Positions 16,420 to 25,512 of a DNA stretch of 64,000 bases are shown here, piece after piece. The stretch is from Mesonia aquimarina. Lineage in GTDB: Bacteria; Bacteroidota; Bacteroidia; Flavobacteriales; Flavobacteriaceae. The stretch's first letter is position 1; each line of letters opens with the position of its first letter. The stretch is from positions 140,126-204,125 of the forward strand of contig NZ_RCNV01000005.1 of NCBI RefSeq assembly GCF_003667275.1, read 5' to 3'. A program made the position numbers and the translations under genes. The notes beneath the pieces were generated by a model, which saw only the letters and a list, made by a program, of their open reading frames with translations, ran no database searches and had not been told where the DNA came from.

Positions 16420-17862
16420 ATGAAACATCATAAAATTGCCGAATTATTAAAAAGCGAACATCTTTTACAAGAATACACTGTAAAAGGATGGGTTCGCGCG
16501 TTTAGAAGTAACCGATTTATTTCTTTAAACGATGGGTCTACCATCAATAATTTGCAATGTGTAGTTGATTTTGAAAATACGCCGGAAGAAATTTTACAAC
16601 AAATAAATGTGGGCGCTGCCATTGCTGTAAAAGGAACGCTAAAAGAAAGCGAAGGAAAAGGACAACGTGTAGAAATTGAAGCGCAAGAAATAGAAATTTT
16701 AGGCGAAGCCAATCCGGAAGAGGTAAAAAAAACCATCCTTTCTCCAAAACGTCACAGTTTAGAGAAATTACGCGAACAGGCACATTTACGTGTTCGTACC
16801 AATACCTTTAGTGCGGTAATGCGCTTGCGTTCTAAACTTTCGTTCGCGGTACACCAATATTTCCAGCAAAACGGATTTAATTATGTAAACACGCCCATTA
16901 TTACCGGAAGTGACGCCGAAGGTGCCGGAGAAATGTTTAAAGTCACCAACTTCGATTTAAACAATACGCCCACTGATGAAAACGGTGAAATTGATTATAA
17001 AAAAGACTTTTTCGGGAAAGAAACCAATCTTACCGTAAGCGGGCAATTAGAAGCAGAAACCTACGCATTAGGTTTAGGACAAGTATATACGTTTGGTCCA
17101 ACCTTTAGAGCAGAAAACTCGAACACCTCACGCCACCTGGCAGAATTTTGGATGATTGAACCCGAAGTTGCTTTTTGCGATCTTGATGGCAATATGGATC
17201 TTGCTGAAGATTTTATAAAATATGTATTAAGCTATATTTTAGAAAACTGTGATGACGATCTTGCTTTTCTTGAAAACAGGGTAATTCAAGAGGATAAAAG
17301 TAAACCGGAAAAAGATCGTGCACCGATGAAGCTTCGCGATAAATTAAAGTTTATTACCGAAAACAACTTTAAACGCGTAAGCTACACAGAAGCCATTGAT
17401 ATACTTAAAAATTCTAAGCCGAATAAAAAGAAAAAATTCAATTATGTAATTGAAGAATGGGGAGCAGACTTACAAAGTGAACACGAGCGTTATTTGGTAG
17501 AAAAACACTTTAAATGTCCGGTAATTTTATTTGATTATCCCGCCAATATTAAAGCATTTTATATGCGTTTAAATGAAGACGGTAAAACCGTTCGCGCGAT
17601 GGATATCCTTTTCCCGGGTATTGGAGAAATTGTAGGCGGTTCACAACGTGAAGAGCGTTTAGATGTTTTACAAAACAAGATGAAAGAACTAGACGTAGAC
17701 GAAAAAGAATTATGGTGGTATTTAGACACGCGTAAATTCGGAACTTGTGTGCACAGTGGTTTCGGTTTAGGCTTTGAGCGCTTGGTTTTATTTGCTACCG
17801 GAATGACGAATATTCGTGATGTAATTCCTTACCCAAGAACACCGCAAAACGCAGAATTTTAA
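16420..17862 (+). CDS. asnS: asparaginyl-tRNA synthetase
   Basis: This is a class IIb aminoacyl-tRNA synthetase that charges tRNA-Asn. The 480-residue product has the N-terminal OB-fold anticodon-binding domain (about residues 15-115, [14 protein letters not shown]). The catalytic domain shows motif 2 [21 protein letters not shown] and motif 3 [16 protein letters not shown] near the C-terminus. I chose the ATG at 16420 ([10 protein letters not shown]) because the upstream extension overlaps the promoter. The pseudouridine synthase gene begins 7 bases after the stop. Confidence 0.96.
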   Translation: MKHHKIAELLKSEHLLQEYTVKGWVRAFRSNRFISLNDGSTINNLQCVVDFENTPEEILQQINVGAAIAVKGTLKESEGKGQRVEIEAQEIEILGEANPEEVKKTILSPKRHSLEKLREQAHLRVRTNTFSAVMRLRSKLSFAVHQYFQQNGFNYVNTPIITGSDAEGAGEMFKVTNFDLNNTPTDENGEIDYKKDFFGKETNLTVSGQLEAETYALGLGQVYTFGPTFRAENSNTSRHLAEFWMIEPEVAFCDLDGNMDLAEDFIKYVLSYILENCDDDLAFLENRVIQEDKSKPEKDRAPMKLRDKLKFITENNFKRVSYTEAIDILKNSKPNKKKKFNYVIEEWGADLQSEHERYLVEKHFKCPVILFDYPANIKAFYMRLNEDGKTVRAMDILFPGIGEIVGGSQREERLDVLQNKMKELDVDEKELWWYLDTRKFGTCVHSGFGLGFERLVLFATGMTNIRDVIPYPRTPQNAEF

Positions 17863-17869
17863 CAGCATT

Positions 17870-18742
17870 TTGAACATTATAGAGCAACATAAGGTTCCTG
17901 CAATCGAAAAAGAAATTCGCTTGCAGGAATATGCTCCCTTGGCGTTTAAAACCATCTCTACACGAAGTGGAATTAAAAAAGCCATTAAAAGAGAAGAAAT
18001 TTTACTAGATGGTCGGCCCGCAAAAACTTCTGACTGGATAAAAGAAGGACAAATTTTACAATTAATTCAGCCTCAAAAAAGCCCTAAAAAAATTTTTAAG
18101 CTTTCGCTGAAAATCGTTTATGAAGATGATTTTTTAGCCCTCATAGAAAAACCGGCAGGATTTCCTACCAACGGAAATTATTTTAAAACCATTGAAAATG
18201 CGCTTCCCTTTAATTTAGAAATTTCTTCAGAAAAAGACGCGCTCCCCTATCCTATTCCGGTGCATCGTTTAGACAATCCCACAAGTGGTTTATTGCTTAT
18301 CGCCAAAACAAGAAATGCTCAAAGAGCATTAAATACCGCTTTTGAAGAACGAAAAATCACTAAAAGTTACTTGGCCATTGTGGAAGGAGAAATTCAACAA
18401 GAAGGAGAATTCAATAATGCCATAGATGGAAAAGAAAGCCTTACTAATTTTCGGCTGTTAAAGTCTTTTCAAAAAGATGAACGGTTTTTTTCGTTGGTAG
18501 AGTTATTTCCAAAAACAGGAAGAACACATCAGTTAAGAAAACATCTTTCTGAAGCGGCATTTCCTATTGTTGGTGATGAAGTATATGGATCAAAAATCGA
18601 CATTAAAGGAATTTTATTAACCGCTTTTTCTTTACAATTTCAACATCCTATCACAACGGAAATTTTATCTTTCAGCACCGCTCTACCAAAAAAATTCAGG
18701 AGATTTTTACCTAAAAATAGTAGCCCTGAATTAGAAGCTTAA
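17870..18742 (+). CDS. RluA-family pseudouridine synthase
   Basis: This enzyme converts uridine to pseudouridine in rRNA or tRNA. The 290-residue product has an S4-like RNA-binding segment (residues 32-60, RSGIKKAIKREEILLDGR). The RluA catalytic domain with motif HRLDNPTSGLLLIAKT near residue 133 follows; its aspartate is the nucleophile. GRTHQLRKHLSEAAFPIVGD is the conserved third motif. The start is a TTG 7 bases after asnS. No ATG or GTG lies closer to the S4 region, so the rare start is accepted. The exact target base cannot be read from the sequence. Confidence 0.88.
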   Translation: MNIIEQHKVPAIEKEIRLQEYAPLAFKTISTRSGIKKAIKREEILLDGRPAKTSDWIKEGQILQLIQPQKSPKKIFKLSLKIVYEDDFLALIEKPAGFPTNGNYFKTIENALPFNLEISSEKDALPYPIPVHRLDNPTSGLLLIAKTRNAQRALNTAFEERKITKSYLAIVEGEIQQEGEFNNAIDGKESLTNFRLLKSFQKDERFFSLVELFPKTGRTHQLRKHLSEAAFPIVGDEVYGSKIDIKGILLTAFSLQFQHPITTEILSFSTALPKKFRRFLPKNSSPELEA

Positions 18743-18753
18743 CAAAATTTTGG

Positions 18754-18785
18754 TAACAATTGTTATGCCATTTTCGTTATTTTTG
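18754..18785 (+). promoter_or_regulatory. rpoN promoter region with palindrome
   Basis: TATTTTTG (18778-18785) is a TAnnTTTG box 26 bases before the rpoN ATG. A perfect 12-base palindrome TAACAATTGTTA (18754-18765) sits where the -33 region would be and could be an operator. No regulator can be assigned. Confidence 0.4.
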
Positions 18786-18811
18786 TAGTAAGCAACAATT
18801 CAGAAATCTTT

Positions 18812-20269
18812 ATGCTAAAACAGCAACTCAATTTTAAACTCTCTCAAAAGCTTTCACCACAGCAAATCCAGCTGATGAAGCTAATACAATTGCCTACGCA
18901 AGCTTTTGAGCAACGGATAAAGCAAGAACTCGAAGATAATCCGGCTCTAGACAGCGGGAAAGAAAAAACAGAGGAGTATGAGTTTGAAGATGAGTTTAAG
19001 AACGAAGAACGAGATGATGATAATGAAGTAATTGAAACTGAAATTAATGTTGACGAATATTTAAGTGACGACGAAATACCCAGTTATCGTCTACAAGCCA
19101 ACAATTACAGCAAAGACGATGATGACAAAAAGATCCCCTATGCTGCAGGAACTTCATTTTCACAGTTCCTAAAAAATCAATTGCATACCTTTCGTTTTAA
19201 AGATGATGAAATGAAAATTGCCGAATTTTTAGTCGGCAGTGTAGACGAAAGCGGCTATATCCGAAGAGAAGTAGCTGATATTGTAGATGATTTGGCCTTT
19301 ACGCAAAACATTTATACCGATGAAGAGACGGTAGAACGCGTGTTTAAATATGTTCATCGCTTAGATCCTGCAGGAGTCGGTGCTCGTTCTTTACAAGAAT
19401 GTTTATTGATTCAGTTAAAAAGAAAGAATCCCACAGAAAGTGTGGAATTGGCAATTGATTTAATGGAAAACGGCTTTGATCAATTTACAAAAAAACATTA
19501 CCAAAAGTTAATTTCAAAATTCGACATTACCGAAGATCAGTTACGAAATGCCATTGAAGAAATAGCGCATTTAAACCCGAAACCCGGTGGAGCTTATGCG
19601 GGAAACACGCGTATTGTAGAACACGTAGTTCCAGATTTTACCATAAAAATTAAAGATGGCGAATTAGAATTATCCTTAAACGGTAGAAATGCGCCCGAAA
19701 TGCATGTTTCTCGGGAGTACAGCAATATGCTTAAAGGCTATAAGGACTCCAAAGAAAAAACAAAAAAGCAGAAAGATGCGATAATGTTCATCAAGCAAAA
19801 ATTAGATGCTGCTAAATGGTTTATAGATGCTATCAGACAACGACAAGAAACGCTTTTTGTAACGATGAATGCAATTATGCATCATCAGTATGATTACTTT
19901 TTAAGCGGTGATGAACGCGACTTAAAACCAATGATCTTAAAAGATATCGCCGAAGAAATAGACATGGATGTTTCTACCGTTTCTCGTGTGGCCAACAGTA
20001 AATATGTAGATACGCCTTATGGCACAAAACTGATTAAGGAATTCTTTTCGGAATCGATGAAAAACGATCAGGGAGAAGATGTTTCTACACGAGAAATCAA
20101 GAAGATTCTTGAAATTACCGTAAAAGAAGAAGACAAGAAAAAGCCTTTAACAGACGACAAACTTTCTAAAGTTTTAAAAGATAAAGGTTACCCTATAGCC
20201 AGAAGAACGGTTGCGAAATACAGAGAACAATTAGATATTCCTGTCGCTAGACTTCGTAAAGAAATTTAA
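18812..20269 (+). CDS. rpoN: RNA polymerase sigma-54 factor
   Basis: Sigma-54 directs RNA polymerase to -24/-12 promoters and needs an AAA+ activator to open DNA. The 485-residue product has the Gln/Leu-rich region I (LNFKLSQKLSPQQIQLMKLIQLP, residues 6-28) and an acidic region II (about 50-95). The core-binding domain follows, then a helix-turn-helix (IAEEIDMDVSTVSRVANSKYV) and the RpoN box ARRTVAKYRE at 463-472. No sigma-54 activator gene lies in this window. The next gene starts immediately after its stop codon. Confidence 0.97.
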   Translation: MLKQQLNFKLSQKLSPQQIQLMKLIQLPTQAFEQRIKQELEDNPALDSGKEKTEEYEFEDEFKNEERDDDNEVIETEINVDEYLSDDEIPSYRLQANNYSKDDDDKKIPYAAGTSFSQFLKNQLHTFRFKDDEMKIAEFLVGSVDESGYIRREVADIVDDLAFTQNIYTDEETVERVFKYVHRLDPAGVGARSLQECLLIQLKRKNPTESVELAIDLMENGFDQFTKKHYQKLISKFDITEDQLRNAIEEIAHLNPKPGGAYAGNTRIVEHVVPDFTIKIKDGELELSLNGRNAPEMHVSREYSNMLKGYKDSKEKTKKQKDAIMFIKQKLDAAKWFIDAIRQRQETLFVTMNAIMHHQYDYFLSGDERDLKPMILKDIAEEIDMDVSTVSRVANSKYVDTPYGTKLIKEFFSESMKNDQGEDVSTREIKKILEITVKEEDKKKPLTDDKLSKVLKDKGYPIARRTVAKYREQLDIPVARLRKEI

Positions 20270-20884
20270 ATGAAAAGGTTTCTAAAATTTGGATCCCAGA
20301 TTTTTCATCCGCTTTGGATGCCGCTAGCAGGAACTATAGTTTATTTCTTAATTAGTCCACGCTTTTTTCCGTTGCCAATTGTAAAAGCAAAACTTTTAGC
20401 CATTGCAATTCTCACGGTTTTTATTCCGGTGATTTTTGCCTTTTTAATTAAAAATCTAGGCCTAATTTCTTCCATTCATTTAAGAAAAGTAAAAGAAAGA
20501 AGACTGCCGCTTTTATTTTTTTCGCTATTACTATTAACAATTTTAAACTTTATTGTAGAAAGTTATCGGTATCCTGAACTATATTATTTCTTCAGTGGAA
20601 TTCTATATTCTAGCTTACTGGCTTTATTAAGCAGTATTTTCAAACTGAAAGTAAGCTTACATATGATGGGTGCAGCCGGCTTTACAACCTTTCTTATTGC
20701 CTTAAGCGTCTTATACGGTACAAATTTAACTTATATTATCGGCTTGTTAATCTTTATTTTAGGGTGGATTGCTTCATCTAGACTATTGCTTAAAGCGCAT
20801 AATGAAAAGGAATTGCTCTTAGGTTTTGTTTTCGGGGTTATACCGCAATTACTGCTTTTATTTATTCCTAATTTCTTCAACTAA
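20270..20884 (+). CDS. conserved integral membrane protein
   Basis: This is a 204-residue protein with about six hydrophobic segments (near residues 15-35, 40-60, 75-90, 100-120, 130-150, 155-170) and a C-terminal one. The order resembles small PAP2-like membrane proteins, but I do not see the full phosphatase signature. The ATG follows the rpoN stop directly, so it is co-transcribed with rpoN. No function is assigned. The 163 bases after it hold no clear feature. Confidence 0.7.
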   Translation: MKRFLKFGSQIFHPLWMPLAGTIVYFLISPRFFPLPIVKAKLLAIAILTVFIPVIFAFLIKNLGLISSIHLRKVKERRLPLLFFSLLLLTILNFIVESYRYPELYYFFSGILYSSLLALLSSIFKLKVSLHMMGAAGFTTFLIALSVLYGTNLTYIIGLLIFILGWIASSRLLLKAHNEKELLLGFVFGVIPQLLLLFIPNFFN

Positions 20885-21047
20885 AAAAGGCTAACCACAA
20901 AAACGCTTCATTACTATACGAAGATAGTTGAATCATGTTTTCTATTATATGAATAAATACGTTTCGCAACAGCAAAGACCGGTGAAAAGCATCAATTAAT
21001 ATTGAAGTTCTCAAATCGAGAAAATAGCAATATTAACACCGTTCGCG

Positions 21048-21773
21048 CTAAAGAATATAAAACATAAAACCTAGCTTAAAAGTATTGAGTCCGATATCAT
21101 CTTGAGTACCTGTGATTTTACCATCAAAAAATGAATTAAGGCTATAATAAACGTGAAAGTTAAAAGTATTATAACCAAACGTAAAAGCTAGACCGGTACG
21201 CCACCTGTTGAGTTCGGGTACCTTTGTTTGCTTTATTTGTACATTCCCATTCTTAAAATTAGATTTAAAATAATAAATATACCCCATCCGCACTCCGGCA
21301 TAAATACGCCAGAACTTATGCGATGTGGGATTAGAAGTACGCCATCTAAACTGTAGAGGTACCTCTACTAAATAAGTAGTGTATCGATTAGTGTCATAAT
21401 CAATATCACCATCAATAGGCTCGAAGATAGAATTTCCTTCAGGATCTTCAGAGATCATTAAGTTTAGTCCATAGGTATTTACTGACCAACCTAGACCAGC
21501 ACCAAAAGCAATATTTCGTGCTTTGTTAATAGGCATATCTCGAATAAAACCGGCATGCAAACCACCGGAAAACCCTGATTGGTCAACTCCTGTAGGTGTA
21601 TTTGTAATTAAGTTAAAGCTAAGCCCTAAATAAAACTGATCTTCACGATAAAGACTATCAATTTTTGTTTCTCCAACAACAATAGAGTCTTGTTCGGTTT
21701 CCTGTTCAATTTGTGCGATTACAGGAAGAGCAGCAAATAGAAAAAATAAAGTGAAAAAAAGTAACTTTTTCAT
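21048..21773 (-). CDS. outer-membrane beta-barrel (porin-family) protein
   Basis: This is a 241-residue exported protein with signal peptide MKKLLFFTLFFLFAALPVIAQ. The mature protein has an acidic N-terminal stretch, then barrel-type strands (FYLGLSFNLITN, IAFGAGLGWSVNTYGLNL, EVPLQFRWRT, IYAGVRMGYIYYF, and the C-terminal FKLGFMFYIL). It lies directly downstream of the exbB/exbD operon but is separated from it by a strong terminator, so it is probably transcribed on its own. Some annotations would call it PorT-like. I do not see enough to assign it to the T9SS protein PorT. Confidence 0.75.
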   Translation of the reverse strand: MKKLLFFTLFFLFAALPVIAQIEQETEQDSIVVGETKIDSLYREDQFYLGLSFNLITNTPTGVDQSGFSGGLHAGFIRDMPINKARNIAFGAGLGWSVNTYGLNLMISEDPEGNSIFEPIDGDIDYDTNRYTTYLVEVPLQFRWRTSNPTSHKFWRIYAGVRMGYIYYFKSNFKNGNVQIKQTKVPELNRWRTGLAFTFGYNTFNFHVYYSLNSFFDGKITGTQDDIGLNTFKLGFMFYIL

Positions 21774-21800
21774 AGGGAAAAGGTAGCGAATATCTTAAAC

Positions 21801-21834
21801 AAAAAAACGAGCTTTTATAGTAAAAGCTCGTTTT
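21801..21834 (-). terminator. terminator of the exb operon
   Basis: AAAACGAGCTTTTA (21804-21817) and TAAAAGCTCGTTTT (21821-21834) form a perfect 14-bp stem with loop TAG. On the minus strand it is followed by a T-run, so it ends the exbB-exbD transcript before the beta-barrel gene. Confidence 0.85.
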
Positions 21835-21853
21835 CATTAATACTACAATAAAT

Positions 21854-22336
21854 TTATTTTAAGTTCTGTGAAGCTTCACCTGTTTTGGTTGTGTAATTTA
21901 CACGATAAGCTTCAGCTCTTCTTAACTCATATTTAATGTCAGAAACCATACCCATATTAGTTTCTTCATCAATTTTTAAAGCGGTTGTTAATTTATCTTG
22001 CAGTTCTTCACGTTTAGATTCTCTTTCTTCCAAAATAAACTGCTGGATATCACTGATATTGGCAAATTTATCATTTAATTGAACACGAGATTCTGTACCA
22101 AATTGACCTTGGTAACGCTCACTAGGTTTCCCGGCGTAGATATACATAATTAAATCTTTCTTTTGCAGTTTTTCTACTTGATCTGCATAAGGAAGTTCGT
22201 TTTCAATCATTAATGTAGTATCTCTCATTACCGTAGCTACCATAAAAAAGAACAGCAACATAAATACAATATCCGGCAGCGATGCTGTAGATATTGCGGG
22301 TAAATCACCACTTTTTTTCTTTTTAAATTTAGACAT
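21854..22336 (-). CDS. exbD: ExbD/TolR biopolymer transport protein (second copy)
   Basis: This is a subunit of the proton-driven motor that energises TonB- or Tol-type systems. The 160-residue product has a basic cytoplasmic N-terminus and one membrane helix at about residues 18-40. The aspartate D22 (ASLPDIVFML) is at the position of the proton-carrying Asp of ExbD. A periplasmic domain follows. It is last in the operon exbB-membrane protein-exbD-exbD, 22 bases after the first exbD. Two non-identical ExbD subunits suggest a mixed ExbD dimer in one motor; this is inference. Confidence 0.9.
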   Translation of the reverse strand: MSKFKKKKSGDLPAISTASLPDIVFMLLFFFMVATVMRDTTLMIENELPYADQVEKLQKKDLIMYIYAGKPSERYQGQFGTESRVQLNDKFANISDIQQFILEERESKREELQDKLTTALKIDEETNMGMVSDIKYELRRAEAYRVNYTTKTGEASQNLK

Positions 22337-22358
22337 AATTAGCTTTTATTAGTCTGAA

Positions 22359-22973
22359 TTAATTTCTCTTCTTAGGTTCAGCTTCCGAGAGTTTCATTGG
22401 AAACATTTCTCTTATCACCTTGATATTTTCCTCAAGTTGCGCTTTATTCCCATCGTAATCCGGACTGTTAAAATCCTCTTCCATTTTACTAAAAGAAGTT
22501 CCGAAAAGACGTTCCGCTTCTCTATTTCTAAGGAAATTATATGCTGCTGTTAACTCATTTCTAACAGCAATATACATTCCGTAATCAGTTTCACGGTCGT
22601 TTTGTAAAGAAATAATTGCTTTCACCGGATTATCTGATGATTCAGGATCATTTGCTCCTTGACAATATTCACAAGTTTCCTTTCCTTGTCCGCCTCCGTT
22701 ATCTAAAAAAGCAATTGCTTCTTCACGAAGGTCAACAAGTTCCATTTTATCATCTTCAACAAAAAGTTGATTTCCTCCGTTAATTAACACAAGAAAAATA
22801 TTCTTTTGCTTTACTGGAGGTGGATCCTGTGGTTCCTCTTCAATTGGCGGCAATTTACTATTCAAGCCCTTATCGGTTTCAATAGTAGTTGTCACCAAGA
22901 AGAAAATTAACAGCAGGAAGGCAATATCTGCCATAGAACCTGCATTTACTTCTGGTGCCGATCTCTTTGCCAT
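22359..22973 (-). CDS. exbD: ExbD/TolR biopolymer transport protein (first copy) with CxxC loop
   Basis: This is an ExbD-family motor subunit of 204 residues, with one membrane helix (residues 14-32) and the expected aspartate D16 (SMADIAFLLL). It is longer than the usual 130-150 residues. The extra length includes a Pro/Glu-rich linker (41-55) and a Gly-rich periplasmic loop with C101 and C104 (CEYC), which could form a disulfide or bind a metal. The second exbD lacks this loop. The start follows the preceding membrane-protein gene by 4 bases. Confidence 0.9.
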   Translation of the reverse strand: MAKRSAPEVNAGSMADIAFLLLIFFLVTTTIETDKGLNSKLPPIEEEPQDPPPVKQKNIFLVLINGGNQLFVEDDKMELVDLREEAIAFLDNGGGQGKETCEYCQGANDPESSDNPVKAIISLQNDRETDYGMYIAVRNELTAAYNFLRNREAERLFGTSFSKMEEDFNSPDYDGNKAQLEENIKVIREMFPMKLSEAEPKKRN

Positions 22974-22977
22974 AATA

Positions 22978-23418
22978 TTATTTACTTAATTTTTTTACTC
23001 CTGAAAAAATCATTGCTCCAACAGCAATTCCTGCTAAAATATAGAATGTACGTAAGCCCATATTTACAATGGTAACCCCTCCGCTAGATAGCATTTCGCC
23101 ATTATTCATTTCTACAGGTGTTGTTTCTCCAGGAATTAAATAAGCAATAAAAAGAATTACTGCAAAAGCACCTATAGATAGCAATGTATTTTTAACATTT
23201 CCTGTAAATAAGTCTTTAAGTACAAAAATTAATACTAAGACTAATACAGCAACAATCACCGCATAAGTTAAATAAATAAGCGGATTAATCATGCTTGCCT
23301 GCAAATCTGCAGAGCCTTCAATTGCATCATCACCTTCGATTACAATTCTTGCAAGAAAAATCAAACCGATAACACCGATGACGATGGCTAAATATTTTAA
23401 AACTTTATGTAAAGTCAT
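22978..23418 (-). CDS. small membrane protein between exbB and exbD
   Basis: This is a 146-residue protein with four predicted membrane helices (about residues 7-25, 44-68, 78-95 and 120-138) and short polar loops. I do not recognise the family. It is embedded between exbB (26 bases upstream) and exbD (4 bases downstream) on the same strand, so it is very likely co-expressed with the motor and may be an accessory subunit. I believe the same order recurs in other Flavobacteriaceae; a neighbourhood search would settle this. Confidence 0.7.
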   Translation of the reverse strand: MTLHKVLKYLAIVIGVIGLIFLARIVIEGDDAIEGSADLQASMINPLIYLTYAVIVAVLVLVLIFVLKDLFTGNVKNTLLSIGAFAVILFIAYLIPGETTPVEMNNGEMLSSGGVTIVNMGLRTFYILAGIAVGAMIFSGVKKLSK

Positions 23419-23444
23419 AATAGTTATTATCTAATTATAAAAAA

Positions 23445-24245
23445 TTATCCTCTTTTCTTGTAAGCTACAAGAATATCAATTAAAGTAATTGATGCATCTT
23501 CCATATCATTTACAATACTATCGATTTTTGCAATGATATAGTTATAGAAAATCTGAAGAATAACAGCTACAATAAGACCAAATACCGTTGTTAACAGTGC
23601 AATTTTAATACCACCTGCTACCAAAGAAGGTTGCATATCTCCAGCTGCCTCAATTCTATCAAAGGCTTCAATCATACCTAATACAGTACCCATAAACCCA
23701 AGCATTGGTGCAAGAGCAATAAATAAAGAAACCCAAGATACGTTTTTCTCTAACTGTCCCATTTGAACTCCTCCGTAGGCTACAACCGCTTTTTCTGCAG
23801 ACTCTATACTTTCATCTGCACGATCTAAACCTTGATAGTAGATAGAAGCAACAGGTCCTTTTGTATTTCTACAAACCTCTTTTGCAGCTTCAACACCGCC
23901 ACTATTTAAAGCATCTTCTACATTTTGAGCTAATTTCTTTGAATTTGTAGTCGATAAGTTCAAATAAATGATACGCTCAATGGCAATTGCCAATCCAAGA
24001 ATTAAACATAAAAGTACAATCCCCATAAATACAGGTCCACCTTCTATGAAACGCTTCTTTAACGTCTGATGGAAACTTAATTTTTCATCAGTTTGCTCTT
24101 CTGCAGTAGCTGCCTGTTCATCATCTTGAACAAAGTTAGCAGTAACAGCAGATGGAAACGCATTTACACTATTTGTCGCGTTCGCAGTAAGGCCTCCGAA
24201 GACCATAATTGTAGCGATTACCAGAATAGAAAATAATCTTTTCAT
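23445..24245 (-). CDS. exbB: MotA/TolQ/ExbB proton-channel protein
   Basis: This is the channel subunit of a proton-driven envelope motor. The 266-residue product has an N-terminal signal-like helix (residues 1-23, ending TANA), a low-complexity acidic linker, then three membrane helices (about 72-92, 165-185 and 208-232). It carries the conserved cytoplasmic region and the motif PMLGFMGTVLGMIEAFDRI characteristic of ExbB/TolQ. It opens the four-gene operon ending at 21854. Which TonB protein it serves is not visible in the window. Confidence 0.93.
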   Translation of the reverse strand: MKRLFSILVIATIMVFGGLTANATNSVNAFPSAVTANFVQDDEQAATAEEQTDEKLSFHQTLKKRFIEGGPVFMGIVLLCLILGLAIAIERIIYLNLSTTNSKKLAQNVEDALNSGGVEAAKEVCRNTKGPVASIYYQGLDRADESIESAEKAVVAYGGVQMGQLEKNVSWVSLFIALAPMLGFMGTVLGMIEAFDRIEAAGDMQPSLVAGGIKIALLTTVFGLIVAVILQIFYNYIIAKIDSIVNDMEDASITLIDILVAYKKRG

Positions 24246-24320
24246 TACGTTTTGTCTTAATTTAATTAGTTAAAGGGTTAAATATATATAAAAAATCTTA
24301 GTTATTAAAAATGTATCTAG

Positions 24321-24408
24321 CAGAGAGGAAGGGATTCGAACCCTCGATACGCTATTAACGCATACACACTTTCCAGGCGTGCGCCTTCGACCGCTCGGCC
24401 ACCTCTCT
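24321..24408 (-). tRNA. tRNA-Ser (anticodon GGA)
   Basis: Read on the minus strand, the sequence folds as a class II tRNA. The acceptor stem is AGAGAGG/CCTCTCT (24402-24408 with 24322-24328), the D-arm region TGGCCGAGCGG, and the anticodon arm CACGCCTGGAAAGTGTG with anticodon GGA. A long variable arm follows, then GGGTTCGAATCCC as T-arm. The long variable arm and anticodon identify tRNA-Ser reading UCC/UCU. CCA is not encoded, and the first base is A rather than the usual G. Confidence 0.95.
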
Positions 24409-24483
24409 ATTCATACAAGTTTTATAAAGGGCTGGCAAATAACAAAAAAAAAATTAGTCCTTCAAATATGCTACGTTAATTTT

Positions 24484-25512
24484 TCATAACATTTCACCAC
24501 GAAGTGATGTTTCAAAAATAGTCTTAAACACTTTTGACGATAATTCTTTTGGTAACAAATACATCATTTTTGCCACTGCCGACTCTGTGGTGATGTCTTT
24601 TCCTGAAATTACCCCTATCTCTTCTAAGCGCGTACTTGTTGCATAATGTCCCATAACTACACTACCTCCAATACACTGGGTAACATTAACAATAAGAATG
24701 CCGTTTTTTATAGCTTTATCTAAAAGATTGATAAACCAATCTTCATTACAAGCGTTTCCGCTTCCATATGTTTCTAACACAATCCCCTTTAAACCTTTTG
24801 CTGAAATCAATTGATTAATAATATTTTCATTAATGCCCGGAAATAATTTTAGCACCATTATATTATTATCCAATTCTTTATGGACAATTAATTTTTTTCG
24901 GCGGTTGGCTTTTTTAATCATTGCCTCGTTAATATCTAAATGAACCCCTGATTCTGCCAAAGCCGGATAATTTAAAGAACTAAATGCCTGAAAATGTTCG
25001 GCATTAATTTTTGTTGTTCGGTTGGCACGATACAACTTATATTCAAAATAAAGTCCGACTTCTGACAACACATTTTTGCCATTCTTTTTTAAACCCGCTA
25101 ATTGAATAGAGGTAATGAGGTTTTCTTTAGCATCAGTTCTCAAATCGCCAATAGGTAATTGAGAACCTGTAAAAATGATGGGTTTATTTAAATTCTCAAA
25201 CATAAAACTTAATGCAGAAGATGAATACGACATGGTATCGCTTCCGTGAAGAATCACAAAGCCGTCGTAGGTTTCATAACTCTCTTCGATGATTTCTGCT
25301 ATCTTTAAGTAGTATTCGGGATTCATGTTTGATGAATCTATCGGATTTTCAAAGCTTACGGTTTCAATTTCATGGTCTAATAGTTTTAATTCGGGAATGC
25401 TTTGAAGCAATTCATCAAAATTAAAAGGTCGCAAAGCACCGGTTTCAAAATCTTTGATCATCCCGATAGTTCCTCCGGTGTATACCAATAATATTTTTGA
25501 GTTATTTATCAT
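24484..25512 (-). CDS. ansA: type I L-asparaginase
   Basis: This enzyme hydrolyses asparagine to aspartate and ammonia in the cytoplasm; there is no signal peptide. The 342-residue product has the first catalytic motif YTGGTIGM (residues 11-18, catalytic threonine T15). The second, VILHGSDTMSYSSSAL, is near residue 87 and contributes the Thr-Asp pair. Length fits the AnsA class. The start codon overlaps the tatD stop by ATGA, so the two genes are translationally coupled. Confidence 0.92.
   Translation of the reverse strand: MINNSKILLVYTGGTIGMIKDFETGALRPFNFDELLQSIPELKLLDHEIETVSFENPIDSSNMNPEYYLKIAEIIEESYETYDGFVILHGSDTMSYSSSALSFMFENLNKPIIFTGSQLPIGDLRTDAKENLITSIQLAGLKKNGKNVLSEVGLYFEYKLYRANRTTKINAEHFQAFSSLNYPALAESGVHLDINEAMIKKANRRKKLIVHKELDNNIMVLKLFPGINENIINQLISAKGLKGIVLETYGSGNACNEDWFINLLDKAIKNGILIVNVTQCIGGSVVMGHYATSTRLEEIGVISGKDITTESAVAKMMYLLPKELSSKVFKTIFETSLRGEML

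Noticed and set aside
21048..21773. assignment of the beta-barrel gene to the T9SS protein PorT
   Set aside because: Size and barrel pattern fit, but no specific signature was recognised, and a terminator separates it from the exb operon. The neutral name is kept.
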